Notes: generated by a model not told the origin, from the sequence alone. A stretch of DNA of 5,748 nt from Rubrivivax sp. (GCA_027484885.1 JAIXSD010000229.1:1-5748), one strand, 5' to 3'; positions 1 to 5,748 are shown, counted from the stretch's first letter. Numbers and translations are program-made.

Positions 1-317
<317 letters not shown>

Positions 318-324
318 TTCTGCG

Positions 325-331
325 CTCCTGA
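325..331 (-). promoter_or_regulatory. Ribosome-binding site of tuf
   Basis: The reverse strand shows CAGGAGC seven bases before the ATG of tuf, a strong Shine-Dalgarno match. The same AGGA can pair with a TCCT just upstream to make a weak four-base stem, probably too short to matter. Confidence 0.8.
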
Positions 332-365
332 GAAGGACTCGATCAGACTAGAAGAAGAAAAGAGG

Positions 366-440
<75 letters not shown>

Positions 441-445
441 ATCGG

Positions 446-486
446 CACGGGTTTGCAGCCTGCCTACAGAAAACCACAAACCCGTG
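446..486 (-). repeat. Perfect 10-bp inverted repeat in the Gly-Thr tRNA spacer
   Basis: CACGGGTTTG (446-455) and CAAACCCGTG (477-486) are exact reverse complements around a 21-base loop. In the tRNA precursor the hairpin would end five bases before the 5' end of tRNA-Thr. There is no T-run on either side, so it does not look like a terminator. A role in RNA processing or precursor stability is plausible but inferred. Confidence 0.75.
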
Positions 487-525
487 ACGACACAAACTGA
501 CACTGCTTCGCTTCTCACCCAACCC

Positions 526-599
526 TGGAGCGGGAAACGGGAATCGAACCCGTGTCATTAGCTTGGAAGGCTAAGGTTCTACCATTGAACTACTCCCGC
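526..599 (-). tRNA. tRNA-Gly, anticodon TCC
   Basis: On the reverse strand the acceptor stem is GCGGGAG with TTCCCGC (593-599 with 530-536), with a single G-T pair at its inner end. Discriminator T and an encoded CCA (526-528) follow. The anticodon stem TTAGC/GCTAA holds the loop CTTCCAA, giving anticodon TCC (complement of 565-567), which reads GGA and GGG glycine codons. The T arm is ACGGG-TTCGATT-CCCGT. Length is 74 bases including CCA. It corresponds to glyT of the E. coli tufB operon. Confidence 0.98.
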
Positions 600-619
600 C
601 CGGGAGCCTTGCAACTTGA

Positions 620-661
620 CTTGGGATCGAGCTGCCGGACCTGCCGACAGCTCGAATCAAG
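620..661 (-). repeat. Long interrupted hairpin in the Tyr-Gly tRNA spacer
   Basis: The outer arms CTTG (620-623) and CAAG (658-661) and the inner arms TCGAGCTG (627-634) and CAGCTCGA (648-655) are reverse complements, separated by a small 3/2 internal loop. Inside, CGG (636-638) can pair with CCG (644-646). No T-run follows, so termination is unlikely. A processing or stability element of the tRNA precursor is the simplest reading, by inference. Confidence 0.7.
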
Positions 662-675
662 AAAAGCGTTTGCCT

Positions 676-761
676 TGGTGGAGGAGGCTGGATTCGAACC
701 AGCGTACGCGTAAGCGGGCAGATTTACAGTCTGCTGCCTTTAACCACTCGGCCACCCCTCC
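676..761 (-). tRNA. tRNA-Tyr, anticodon GTA
   Basis: On the reverse strand the acceptor stem GGAGGGG pairs with CTCCTCC (755-761 with 680-686, one G-T pair). Discriminator A and an encoded CCA (676-678) follow. The anticodon stem GCAGA/TCTGC holds the loop CTGTAAA, so the anticodon is GTA (complement of 725-727). The long variable arm before the T arm marks a class II tRNA, as expected for bacterial tRNA-Tyr. Length is 86 bases. It is the first gene after the promoter and corresponds to tyrU. The leading tRNA-Thr (thrU) found in E. coli is absent. Confidence 0.98.
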
Positions 762-768
762 GAGGCAA

Positions 769-804
769 GCCCGCTACTGTAGCACAGCATTTTTCCAGCG
801 CCAA
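769..804 (-). promoter_or_regulatory. Sigma-70 promoter of the tRNA-Tyr / Gly / Thr / tuf operon
   Basis: On the reverse strand TTGGCG (complement of 799-804) and TACAGT (complement of 776-781) are spaced by exactly 17 bases. TGTGC just before the -10 box gives partial extended -10 character. The following bases, AGCGGGC, are a GC-rich discriminator, typical of stable-RNA promoters repressed by ppGpp in the stringent response. Transcription would start near 768-769, about eight bases before mature tRNA-Tyr. The hexamers and spacing are seen directly; growth-rate control is inferred from family knowledge. Confidence 0.75.
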
Positions 805-805
805 C

Positions 806-827
806 AAAATTTCTGAAAAACTTTCAG
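806..827 (-). promoter_or_regulatory. AT-rich UP-like element upstream of the tRNA-tuf promoter
   Basis: Directly upstream of the -35 box lies a strikingly A/T-rich stretch in otherwise GC-rich DNA, with runs of T and A in the spacing expected for binding by the RNA polymerase alpha subunit C-terminal domain. Part of it is a perfect inverted repeat, CTGAAA (813-818) and TTTCAG (822-827). A Fis-like protein could also bind here. The role is inferred. Confidence 0.5.
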
Positions 828-1250
828 GACGCAGCGGCCAGCACGGAGAACCCGGCCGAATGGGCTCCGACCACGGCAGTGGACTGTCACTCCGCAGCCG
901 ACCCGCTTTCCTCTTTAGTCGATCGCCTCTCGCGTCGAAGCAGGCAAGGAAGCACCTTGGTCGCCAAACACAGCACAGGGTCCGCGGGCCAACTCCGCTC
1001 ACGAACACCCGGCGACTTCAATCGGAATGAGGTTAGCAATGCACTGCTGATGGACCAGATCGGCGCCAGCACACCGGGATCACCTGGCCTTTTCGAAGCG
1101 CCCTACCAGGCAATACCAATGTGCTACCAAGAGCGCGTGACGCGAAAACCCGGCCACCCACCCTCCCTGCGCCATTCGGCCTAGCGCTCATGGCCTCGGC
1201 AAGTCCCAAAAAACATGGTGGCAAGCTCGCCACAGCAGGGAAAACACGAA
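828..1250. other. Intergenic stretch with no supported gene
   Basis: Between the tRNA-tuf promoter and the receptor's upstream region I see no convincing gene. An open frame at 879-1184 encodes a low-complexity, serine- and arginine-rich peptide with no recognisable motif and no good ribosome-binding site, and minus-strand frames are no better. The only structures found are short repeats: AACCCGGCC at 849-857 and 1147-1155; a 10-bp inverted pair at 854-863 and 1172-1181; and three TACCA words at 1104, 1114 and 1125. A small RNA cannot be excluded, but no promoter-terminator pair was found. Confidence 0.6.
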
Positions 1251-1254
1251 CCGA

Positions 1255-1295
1255 AAAGTGGTAGCAAAGTGGCACTAGCGGGCCGTATAGTGGCA
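1255..1295 (+). repeat. Helically phased AAAGTGG repeats upstream of the receptor gene
   Basis: AAAGTGG occurs at 1255-1261 and again at 1266-1272, 11 bases apart. ATAGTGGCA at 1287-1295 repeats AAAGTGGCA at 1266-1274 with one change, 21 bases further. Spacings of 11 and 21 put all copies on about the same DNA face, as in direct-repeat operators. The first copy overlaps TGGTAGCA (1259-1266), the reverse complement of TGCTACCA at 1122-1129. An operator for the receptor gene is inferred. Confidence 0.4.
1286..1291 (+). promoter_or_regulatory. Candidate -10 box for the receptor gene
   Basis: TATAGT matches the sigma-70 -10 consensus at five of six bases and lies about 130 bases before the receptor ATG. 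No good -35 hexamer lies 16-18 bases upstream, so an activator would be needed if this is the promoter. A weaker alternative is TTGGTC (1353-1358) with CTTAAC 17 bases later. I cannot choose between them from sequence alone. Confidence 0.3.
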
Positions 1296-1336
1296 TGGCA
1301 TTGGTTGCATTCGTACGTCAAAGGAGGCACCAGGCT

Positions 1337-1360
1337 CAGACCAATTTGCAGATTGGTCTG
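1337..1360 (+). promoter_or_regulatory. Perfect 9-bp inverted repeat, candidate operator or leader hairpin of the receptor gene
   Basis: CAGACCAAT (1337-1345) and ATTGGTCTG (1352-1360) are exact reverse complements with a six-base centre, 61 bases before the receptor ATG. No T-run follows, so it is not an intrinsic terminator. As DNA it would fit a dimeric repressor; as RNA it would be a hairpin in the 5' leader. The half ATTGGTCT resembles half of the TGGTCTAGACCA sites of GntR/HutC-family regulators such as DasR, but the halves are in the opposite order, so that link is weak. Confidence 0.5.
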
Positions 1361-1410
1361 CTGCCGGTTCCGCGTCTTAACAGGCCGACTCATCCATACC
1401 GGCCATATCG

Positions 1411-1415
1411 AGGAG
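1411..1415 (+). promoter_or_regulatory. Ribosome-binding site of the TonB-dependent receptor
   Basis: AGGAG sits five bases before the ATG at 1421. It decides the start: the reading frame is open 42 codons further upstream to an ATG at 1295, but that ATG has no ribosome-binding site and would put a non-signal sequence before the clear signal peptide. Confidence 0.85.
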
Positions 1416-1420
1416 CAGTT

Positions 1421-4075
1421 ATGAAGGTCAAGAAGAATCCCGTCGCCGCGGCGGTCACGCTGACGCTGTTGGGCGCGGCCCTGTCGGCGCAGGCTCAGCA
1501 AGCCGCGCCGAAGCAAGACACCGCTCAGCTGGAGCAAGTGGTGGTCACCGGTATCCGCGCTTCGCTGGAATCCGCGGTCAACATCAAGAAGAACGCCAGC
1601 GCCGTGGTTGACGCGGTGTCGGCGGAAGACGTGGGCAAGCTGCCTGACTCCGACGTGGGCGAATCGCTGGGTCGCCTGCCTGGTATCACCGTGGGTCGTG
1701 CATTCGGTCAGGGCGCCTCGGTTTCGGTCCGCGGCTCCGACCCGCAAATGACCTACACCACCCTGAACGGCCAAACCGTGGCTTCGACCGGCTGGTACGA
1801 CCAGGCCACCATCGACCGTTCGTTCAACTACTCGCTGCTGCCTTCCGAACTGATCGGCGGCATGGAGGTCTACAAGTCCTCCCAAGCTGACCTGACCGAA
1901 GGCGGCATCGGCGGCACGGTCATCGTCAAGACCCGCAAGCCTCTGGACCTGAAGGCCAACACCGTGTTCGGCAGCCTGAAGCTGGGCAAGGGCACCGTGA
2001 GCACCGATGTGGCCAAGGACGTGGCAGGCCTGTACAGCTGGCGCAATGACAGCAAGACCTTCGGTGTCTTGGTGGCCGGTGCCAAGGAAAACAGCCAGTA
2101 CGTGCGCCGCGGCATTGAGTCCGACGCCGGCTGGGCCGGTGACGTGGCCCCCGCCACCTTTGTGCAGGATCGCAAGCGCGATGCCTTCAACATCACCCTG
2201 CAAGCCAAGCCCTCGGACAGCGTGGAACTGGGCCTGAACTATGTGAACCTGAAGCTGACCGGTGACAACACCAACAGCAATCTGTACCTGTTCACCCGCC
2301 AAAACGACCCCAGCGCTGACAACCCGGCGGCCATCTCCAACTGCGTGCAACAGAACGCAGCTGGCCTGTGCCTGAAGGCCACGGCTGACGCCAAGAACCC
2401 GGTCAACACCTTCATCCAGACCTGGGCTCGCCAAGGCAAGATGTCGTCGGAGAGCCTGGTGCTGAACGGCACGCTGAAGTCCGACATCGTCAAGGTGGAC
2501 CTGGTCGTTGGCGAGACCAAAGCCAAGGGCGGCACCTCGCACACCATGAACTACGGCGTGGGCTGGTGGGATGCAGGCCAAAGCCTGCCCAAGTTCCAAG
2601 GCAGCATCGATGCCACCGGCAAACAGATCTCGATCGCACCGACCACCTCGCTGGACATCACGACCGCCAACTTGCCCAAGCAACTGGCACCCACCGGCTG
2701 GGCGACCGACCAACAACAGCCCAACTCGGACAAGGAGCGCTTCGCTCAAGCGGACGCCACCATCGATCTGGACTGGAATGGCCTGACCTCGTTCAAGACG
2801 GGTCTGCGTGCAACCAGCCACCGCTACGAGCAAAGCGCCCTGCGCGGCACCTTCTCCAAGACTGTGGTGCTGGGCAACACCAGCGATCTGTACAGCGGCT
2901 CCATCAAGATGGGCCCGAACGGCTGGGCTTTCCCCGAAGCCAATCTGAGCGGCATGGCCGCTCTGTACGACAAGAACACCGCTTCTTGGACCGTTCAGCG
3001 CTCCAGCTACGCAGGCATCGAGGAAGACAACCAAGCTGCGTACGGCATGTTTGAGTTCGAGAAGGCTGGCTGGCGCGGCAACTTCGGCCTGCGTTATGTG
3101 CACACCAAGGTGACCGGCAAGGGCTTCCTGTTCGACGGCACTCCTCTCGCCGCTGGCGATGTGCCCAACAACGATGGCTGGAGCAACAAGATCCGCGAAG
3201 AGAAGTCGAGCTACAGCGACTGGCTGCCCAGCCTGAATGCCGCTTACAAGCTGGACAAGAACACCGTTCTGCGTGTGGCAGCCGCCAAGGCCATCACCCG
3301 CCCGAACTTCGAATACATGTTCCTGACCAAGCAAGCCGGCTACAACGACGACCGCGCAGGCAACGAATCGCTGACCTTCGGTACCGTGACCCTGAAGCCG
3401 CAATCGTCGAAGCAGTTCGACCTCGGCATCGAGTACTACTACGGTCGCGGCAATATGGTGTCGGCAGCCTTCTTCCACAAGTCGATCGACAACTTCGTGA
3501 CCGCCCAGGTCAAGACCAACCAAAAGGTTGGCGTGGTCGATCCGCTGAGCAAGGTCGACAGCTGGACCATCAACAATTACGTGAACGCTGGCGGTGGCAA
3601 GATCAACGGCCTCGAAACCCAGATCAACCACAGCCTGGACAACGGCTTCGGTCTGGCTGCCAGCTACACCTATGCCGATGCCAAGGCGCCGGCTTCCAGC
3701 TACCCCGACAACCTGGCTCTGTTCACGCAATCGTCCAAGCACACCGTCAACCTGGTGGGCTTCTACGAAAACGAGAACTACTCGGCTCGCGTGGCTTACA
3801 ACTGGCGTTCGAAGTACATGATTCGTGAAACGGGCTACTACAGCTACCGCATGCACGATCCGTACGGTTCGCTGGACTTCAGCGCTGGCTGGAACATCAA
3901 CAAGAACCTGCGCCTGAGCTTTGAAGCCATCAACCTGCTGAAGCAAGACGACATCCAGTACGGCGCCGCTGAAGCGACGAACGTCAACGTCAAGCCCAGC
4001 ATGCGCATCGGCTACCCCGCCTGGTCCTTCATGGGCGAGACCACCTATCGCCTGGGCCTGAGCGCCAAGTTCTGA
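1421..4075 (+). CDS. TonB-dependent outer-membrane receptor (Xanthomonas/Caulobacter type)
   Basis: An 884-residue receptor that would import a ligand across the outer membrane using energy from TonB-ExbBD. Residues 1-25 form a signal peptide: a lysine-rich start, a hydrophobic core and an AQA cleavage site before QQ. EQVVVTG (38-44) is the TonB box. The plug follows, to about residue 170, with hallmark stretches VGKLPDSDVGESLGRLPGI (71-89) and VSVRGS (101-106). The rest is a beta-barrel rich in alternating aromatic residues, ending in LGLSAKF with the C-terminal phenylalanine used for barrel assembly. There is no N-terminal signalling domain of FecA type, so control by a partner anti-sigma factor is unlikely. 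The only two cysteines, C308 and C317, probably cap a surface loop. Codon use is strongly biased, suggesting high expression. Length and motifs fit the TonB-Xanth-Caul family. The ligand cannot be read from the sequence; a sugar or glycoside is a guess from the family and the halogenase neighbour. Confidence 0.95.
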   Translation: MKVKKNPVAAAVTLTLLGAALSAQAQQAAPKQDTAQLEQVVVTGIRASLESAVNIKKNASAVVDAVSAEDVGKLPDSDVGESLGRLPGITVGRAFGQGASVSVRGSDPQMTYTTLNGQTVASTGWYDQATIDRSFNYSLLPSELIGGMEVYKSSQADLTEGGIGGTVIVKTRKPLDLKANTVFGSLKLGKGTVSTDVAKDVAGLYSWRNDSKTFGVLVAGAKENSQYVRRGIESDAGWAGDVAPATFVQDRKRDAFNITLQAKPSDSVELGLNYVNLKLTGDNTNSNLYLFTRQNDPSADNPAAISNCVQQNAAGLCLKATADAKNPVNTFIQTWARQGKMSSESLVLNGTLKSDIVKVDLVVGETKAKGGTSHTMNYGVGWWDAGQSLPKFQGSIDATGKQISIAPTTSLDITTANLPKQLAPTGWATDQQQPNSDKERFAQADATIDLDWNGLTSFKTGLRATSHRYEQSALRGTFSKTVVLGNTSDLYSGSIKMGPNGWAFPEANLSGMAALYDKNTASWTVQRSSYAGIEEDNQAAYGMFEFEKAGWRGNFGLRYVHTKVTGKGFLFDGTPLAAGDVPNNDGWSNKIREEKSSYSDWLPSLNAAYKLDKNTVLRVAAAKAITRPNFEYMFLTKQAGYNDDRAGNESLTFGTVTLKPQSSKQFDLGIEYYYGRGNMVSAAFFHKSIDNFVTAQVKTNQKVGVVDPLSKVDSWTINNYVNAGGGKINGLETQINHSLDNGFGLAASYTYADAKAPASSYPDNLALFTQSSKHTVNLVGFYENENYSARVAYNWRSKYMIRETGYYSYRMHDPYGSLDFSAGWNINKNLRLSFEAINLLKQDDIQYGAAEATNVNVKPSMRIGYPAWSFMGETTYRLGLSAKF

Positions 4076-4085
4076 TCGATCGCGA

Positions 4086-4100
4086 GGCCGCCCGTCGGCC
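4086..4100. repeat. Small GC-rich inverted repeat before the terminator
   Basis: GGCCG (4086-4090) and CGGCC (4096-4100) flank CCCGT, giving a short stable hairpin 10 bases after the receptor stop codon. It may help protect the 3' end of the messenger or assist the terminator just downstream. It has no T-run of its own. Confidence 0.4.
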
Positions 4101-4104
4101 CAGC

Positions 4105-4134
4105 AAAAAGCCCGGCACTGCCGGGCTTTTTTTT
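4105..4134. terminator. Bidirectional intrinsic terminator between receptor and halogenase
   Basis: GCCCGGC (4110-4116) and GCCGGGC (4120-4126) form a seven-base GC stem with an ACT loop. Eight T follow (4127-4134) on the plus strand, and five A precede it (4105-4109), which become a T-run for minus-strand transcripts. It sits 29 bases after the receptor stop and 45 bases after the end of the halogenase gene, so it can serve both convergent genes. It should be stronger in the plus direction. Confidence 0.93.
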
Positions 4135-4179
4135 ATGGCCATCGCGTCGCTGCTCGAGGCCAAACATGCGCGGCCGCGC

Positions 4180-5721
4180 TCAGCCGGATACGCCCGCCCG
4201 CGATTGCGCCTCCACAGCCGCCCGCAAACCCCGCAACCAGGCACGGTGCCCCGGCAGATCCGCGATCAATTGACGCGTTTGGCTGTCGACGCGAGCCAGC
4301 TGACGCCGCGCCTCGGCATGCTCCGCGTCGGAGAGCTCGAAACCCCGGCAGGGGTAGCGCATGCCGTGAAGCACGTAGAGGTAGTTCTCGACGCTGAACA
4401 GGTCGAAGCGGCTGAAGAAGTCCGTCTGCTGCGGCGGCATGGCACGCCATTTGTCCAGACGCAGGCGGAGCACATCCGAGAGGTGGTCGTTGTAGCGGTT
4501 GTCCCGCCAAAAGGCGGTGTCGACCCGATCCGACAGGTGGTAGTGCATCTGCACGAAATCAATGATGCGCTCCCAGGCATAGCGGACCGCCTGGTTGACA
4601 TGCTCGCGAAGTGGCGGCGCATCCTGGCGATGGCGCGGGAAGTTGCGCGCCAGCAGGCCGGCTGCAAAGTCGGTGAGCAGAATCGAGGTCGCCTCCAGAG
4701 GTTCGACAAAACCTTGGGCCAAGCCCAGCGCCACACAGTTGTGAGCCCACACCCGCTCGCGGTAGCCGATCTTCATGGCGATCTTGCGCGGCGAGAACTT
4801 GTCTGGGTCGATGCCGAGATGGCGGGCAAAGGCCAGCGTGGCCTGGTCCTGGCTCATGTAGTGGCTGGCATAGACAAAGCCCGTACCCCGCCGCTCGGTG
4901 ACCGGGATGTCCCAGATCCAGCCCGCCTCGTGGGCGCGAGCCAAGGTGTAGGGCGGGATCTCAGCCTCGGGCGCCAAGGGGACCTGCTGCACCAAGGCGG
5001 TGTCGGTCAGAATCTGGTGCGACTTGTCGACAAACGGCACTTTCAGCGCGGTATGGGTCAGCAAGGACGCGAATCCGCTGCAGTCCACATAGAAATCAAA
5101 AGCCAGACGCTCGCCTGACTTGCAGCGAAGCGCGAGCACATCGCCCGCTTCGTCGCGATCGGCACCCACCACTGTTGCGATCTGGTGCTTGACGCCAAAC
5201 CGCTGCGTGGCATTGCGCGCCAGCAGCGCTGCAAATTTGTGCGCGTTCACATGGTAGGCGTAGTCCACCGCGCCTTCGTACGCCCCCGACTGGATGTGCT
5301 TTGGTGAACGCTGCGCCTCGGCCACGCGGGCGCTGCTGGACACATCGGCAAACGGTCGATCCGGTTCGCACAACCAATGAGGCGTGACATCCACACCGCC
5401 CGGAAACGGCGAGGAAAACGGGTGGTAGTAAAAGTGCTCCGGCTCGCCGGCTGCCGTGGCCATCCAGTTTTGGAACTTGATGCCGTGCTTGAAGGTGGTT
5501 TCGCAGGACAAGAGCAGATCGGCCTCGCTGATCCCGAACTTCTGCATCGAGGTCTTGATGAAGGGCACCGTGCCCTCTCCGACACCAATGATGGGCACCT
5601 CGTCGGATTCGATCAGTGTGATTTCAATCTCGGGGTCGCCCTGCAACTCGCGCCCCAAATGATTGGCGGCCAACCAGCCGGCCGTACCGCCACCGACGAT
5701 GGCAATTCTCTTGGTTTTCAT
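4180..5721 (-). CDS. Flavin-dependent halogenase, tryptophan halogenase family
   Basis: A 513-residue cytoplasmic enzyme of the family that uses FADH2 and oxygen to make hypohalous acid and halogenate electron-rich aromatics, classically tryptophan or free indole; a separate flavin reductase is needed. The FAD-binding motif IVGGGTAGW is at residues 8-16. GVGEGTVP (46-53) matches the conserved segment near the flavin. K78 in TFKHGIKF aligns with the catalytic lysine of PrnA and RebH. The family signature WxWxIP is present as WIWDIP (268-273), and FVEPLEAT (338-345) carries the conserved glutamate that supports catalysis. Length is normal for the family and no disruption is seen. I chose the ATG at 5721 because AAAGGTG lies upstream at good spacing; a GTG at 5730 overlaps that site. 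It is convergent with the receptor gene. Related enzymes beside TonB receptors, such as BrvH and those of Xanthomonas, accept indole-type substrates in vitro and prefer bromide; the natural substrate here is unknown. Confidence 0.92.
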   Translation of the reverse strand: MKTKRIAIVGGGTAGWLAANHLGRELQGDPEIEITLIESDEVPIIGVGEGTVPFIKTSMQKFGISEADLLLSCETTFKHGIKFQNWMATAAGEPEHFYYHPFSSPFPGGVDVTPHWLCEPDRPFADVSSSARVAEAQRSPKHIQSGAYEGAVDYAYHVNAHKFAALLARNATQRFGVKHQIATVVGADRDEAGDVLALRCKSGERLAFDFYVDCSGFASLLTHTALKVPFVDKSHQILTDTALVQQVPLAPEAEIPPYTLARAHEAGWIWDIPVTERRGTGFVYASHYMSQDQATLAFARHLGIDPDKFSPRKIAMKIGYRERVWAHNCVALGLAQGFVEPLEATSILLTDFAAGLLARNFPRHRQDAPPLREHVNQAVRYAWERIIDFVQMHYHLSDRVDTAFWRDNRYNDHLSDVLRLRLDKWRAMPPQQTDFFSRFDLFSVENYLYVLHGMRYPCRGFELSDAEHAEARRQLARVDSQTRQLIADLPGHRAWLRGLRAAVEAQSRAGVSG

Positions 5722-5748
5722 GACACCCACCTTTGTTCGCCCAGCTGG
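5718..5748 (-). CDS. Possible C-terminal end of an upstream gene overlapping the halogenase start
   Basis: On the reverse strand one frame reads QLGEQRWVS and then stops at a TGA (complement of 5718-5720) that overlaps the halogenase ATG as ATGA. Four-base ATGA overlaps are a common mark of translational coupling in operons. Only nine codons are visible, so this may be chance; no family can be assigned. In similar loci the neighbour is often another halogenase, a SapC-like protein or a cupin protein, but nothing here shows which. Confidence 0.3.
   Translation of the reverse strand, partial: QLGEQRWVS
5728..5734 (-). promoter_or_regulatory. Ribosome-binding site of the halogenase
   Basis: The reverse strand reads AAAGGTG, with AGG eight bases before the ATG at 5721. 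It supports that ATG over the in-frame GTG at 5730, which lies inside this site. Confidence 0.65.

Noticed and set aside
446..486. Intrinsic terminator between tRNA-Gly and tRNA-Thr
   Set aside because: The hairpin is strong but no T-run follows it on either strand, and termination here would cut off tRNA-Thr and tuf.
879..1184. A 101-codon open frame in the intergenic stretch
   Set aside because: Composition is low-complexity and basic, there is no Shine-Dalgarno sequence, and no motif is visible; it looks like random GC-rich DNA.
1295..1420. An upstream ATG at 1295 as the start of the receptor
   Set aside because: It has no ribosome-binding site and would place 42 residues of non-signal sequence before a clear signal peptide; the ATG at 1421 has AGGAG at good spacing.
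1181..3946. A 921-codon open frame on the minus strand opposite the TonB receptor gene
   Set aside because: Long antisense frames arise naturally opposite strongly codon-biased GC-rich genes. The product is a valine-, glutamine- and histidine-rich string with no domain pattern, while the plus-strand product has a signal peptide, a TonB box and plug motifs.
4135..5118. A 327-codon plus-strand open frame opposite the halogenase gene
   Set aside because: It begins directly after the terminator T-run without a ribosome-binding site and has no recognisable motifs; the minus-strand frame encodes a clear halogenase.

Overview
The window looks like a chromosomal piece of a high-GC betaproteobacterium, most likely Burkholderiales. 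Three things point there: the EF-Tu N-terminus is of Burkholderiales type, the block tRNA-Tyr / tRNA-Gly / tRNA-Thr / tuf is in the classical proteobacterial order, and codons are GC-rich and strongly biased. The species assignment is an inference from motif memory, not from a search.

Layout. Positions 1-804, read on the minus strand, are a housekeeping operon. A strong-looking promoter (TTGGCG-17-TACAGT, AT-rich upstream element, GC-rich discriminator) drives tRNA-Tyr(GTA), tRNA-Gly(TCC), tRNA-Thr(GGT) and then tuf, which runs off the left edge after 105 codons. Each spacer between the tRNAs holds a perfect or near-perfect hairpin. Positions 805-1420 hold no convincing gene. Towards the right end this stretch carries several small repeats and a perfect 9-bp inverted repeat that could be operators for the next gene.

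Positions 1421-4075 on the plus strand encode a complete 884-residue TonB-dependent outer-membrane receptor of the Xanthomonas/Caulobacter type, with signal peptide, TonB box and C-terminal aromatic residue. A bidirectional hairpin terminator (4105-4134) separates it from a convergent minus-strand gene (4180-5721). That gene encodes a 513-residue flavin-dependent halogenase of the 'tryptophan halogenase' family with its key motifs intact. Its ATG overlaps a TGA in another frame, so it may be the distal gene of an operon that starts beyond the right edge.

How they may work together. Receptor genes of this type next to tryptophan-halogenase-family genes are a recurring arrangement in Caulobacter, Xanthomonas, Shewanella and related bacteria, often in carbohydrate or glycoside uptake loci. 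The true substrate of the halogenases is generally unknown. The receptor would import a ligand across the outer membrane. The halogenase could modify an aromatic part of it or an unrelated indole-type compound. This functional link is inferred from position only. I saw no insertion sequence, CRISPR array, integrase or phage gene.
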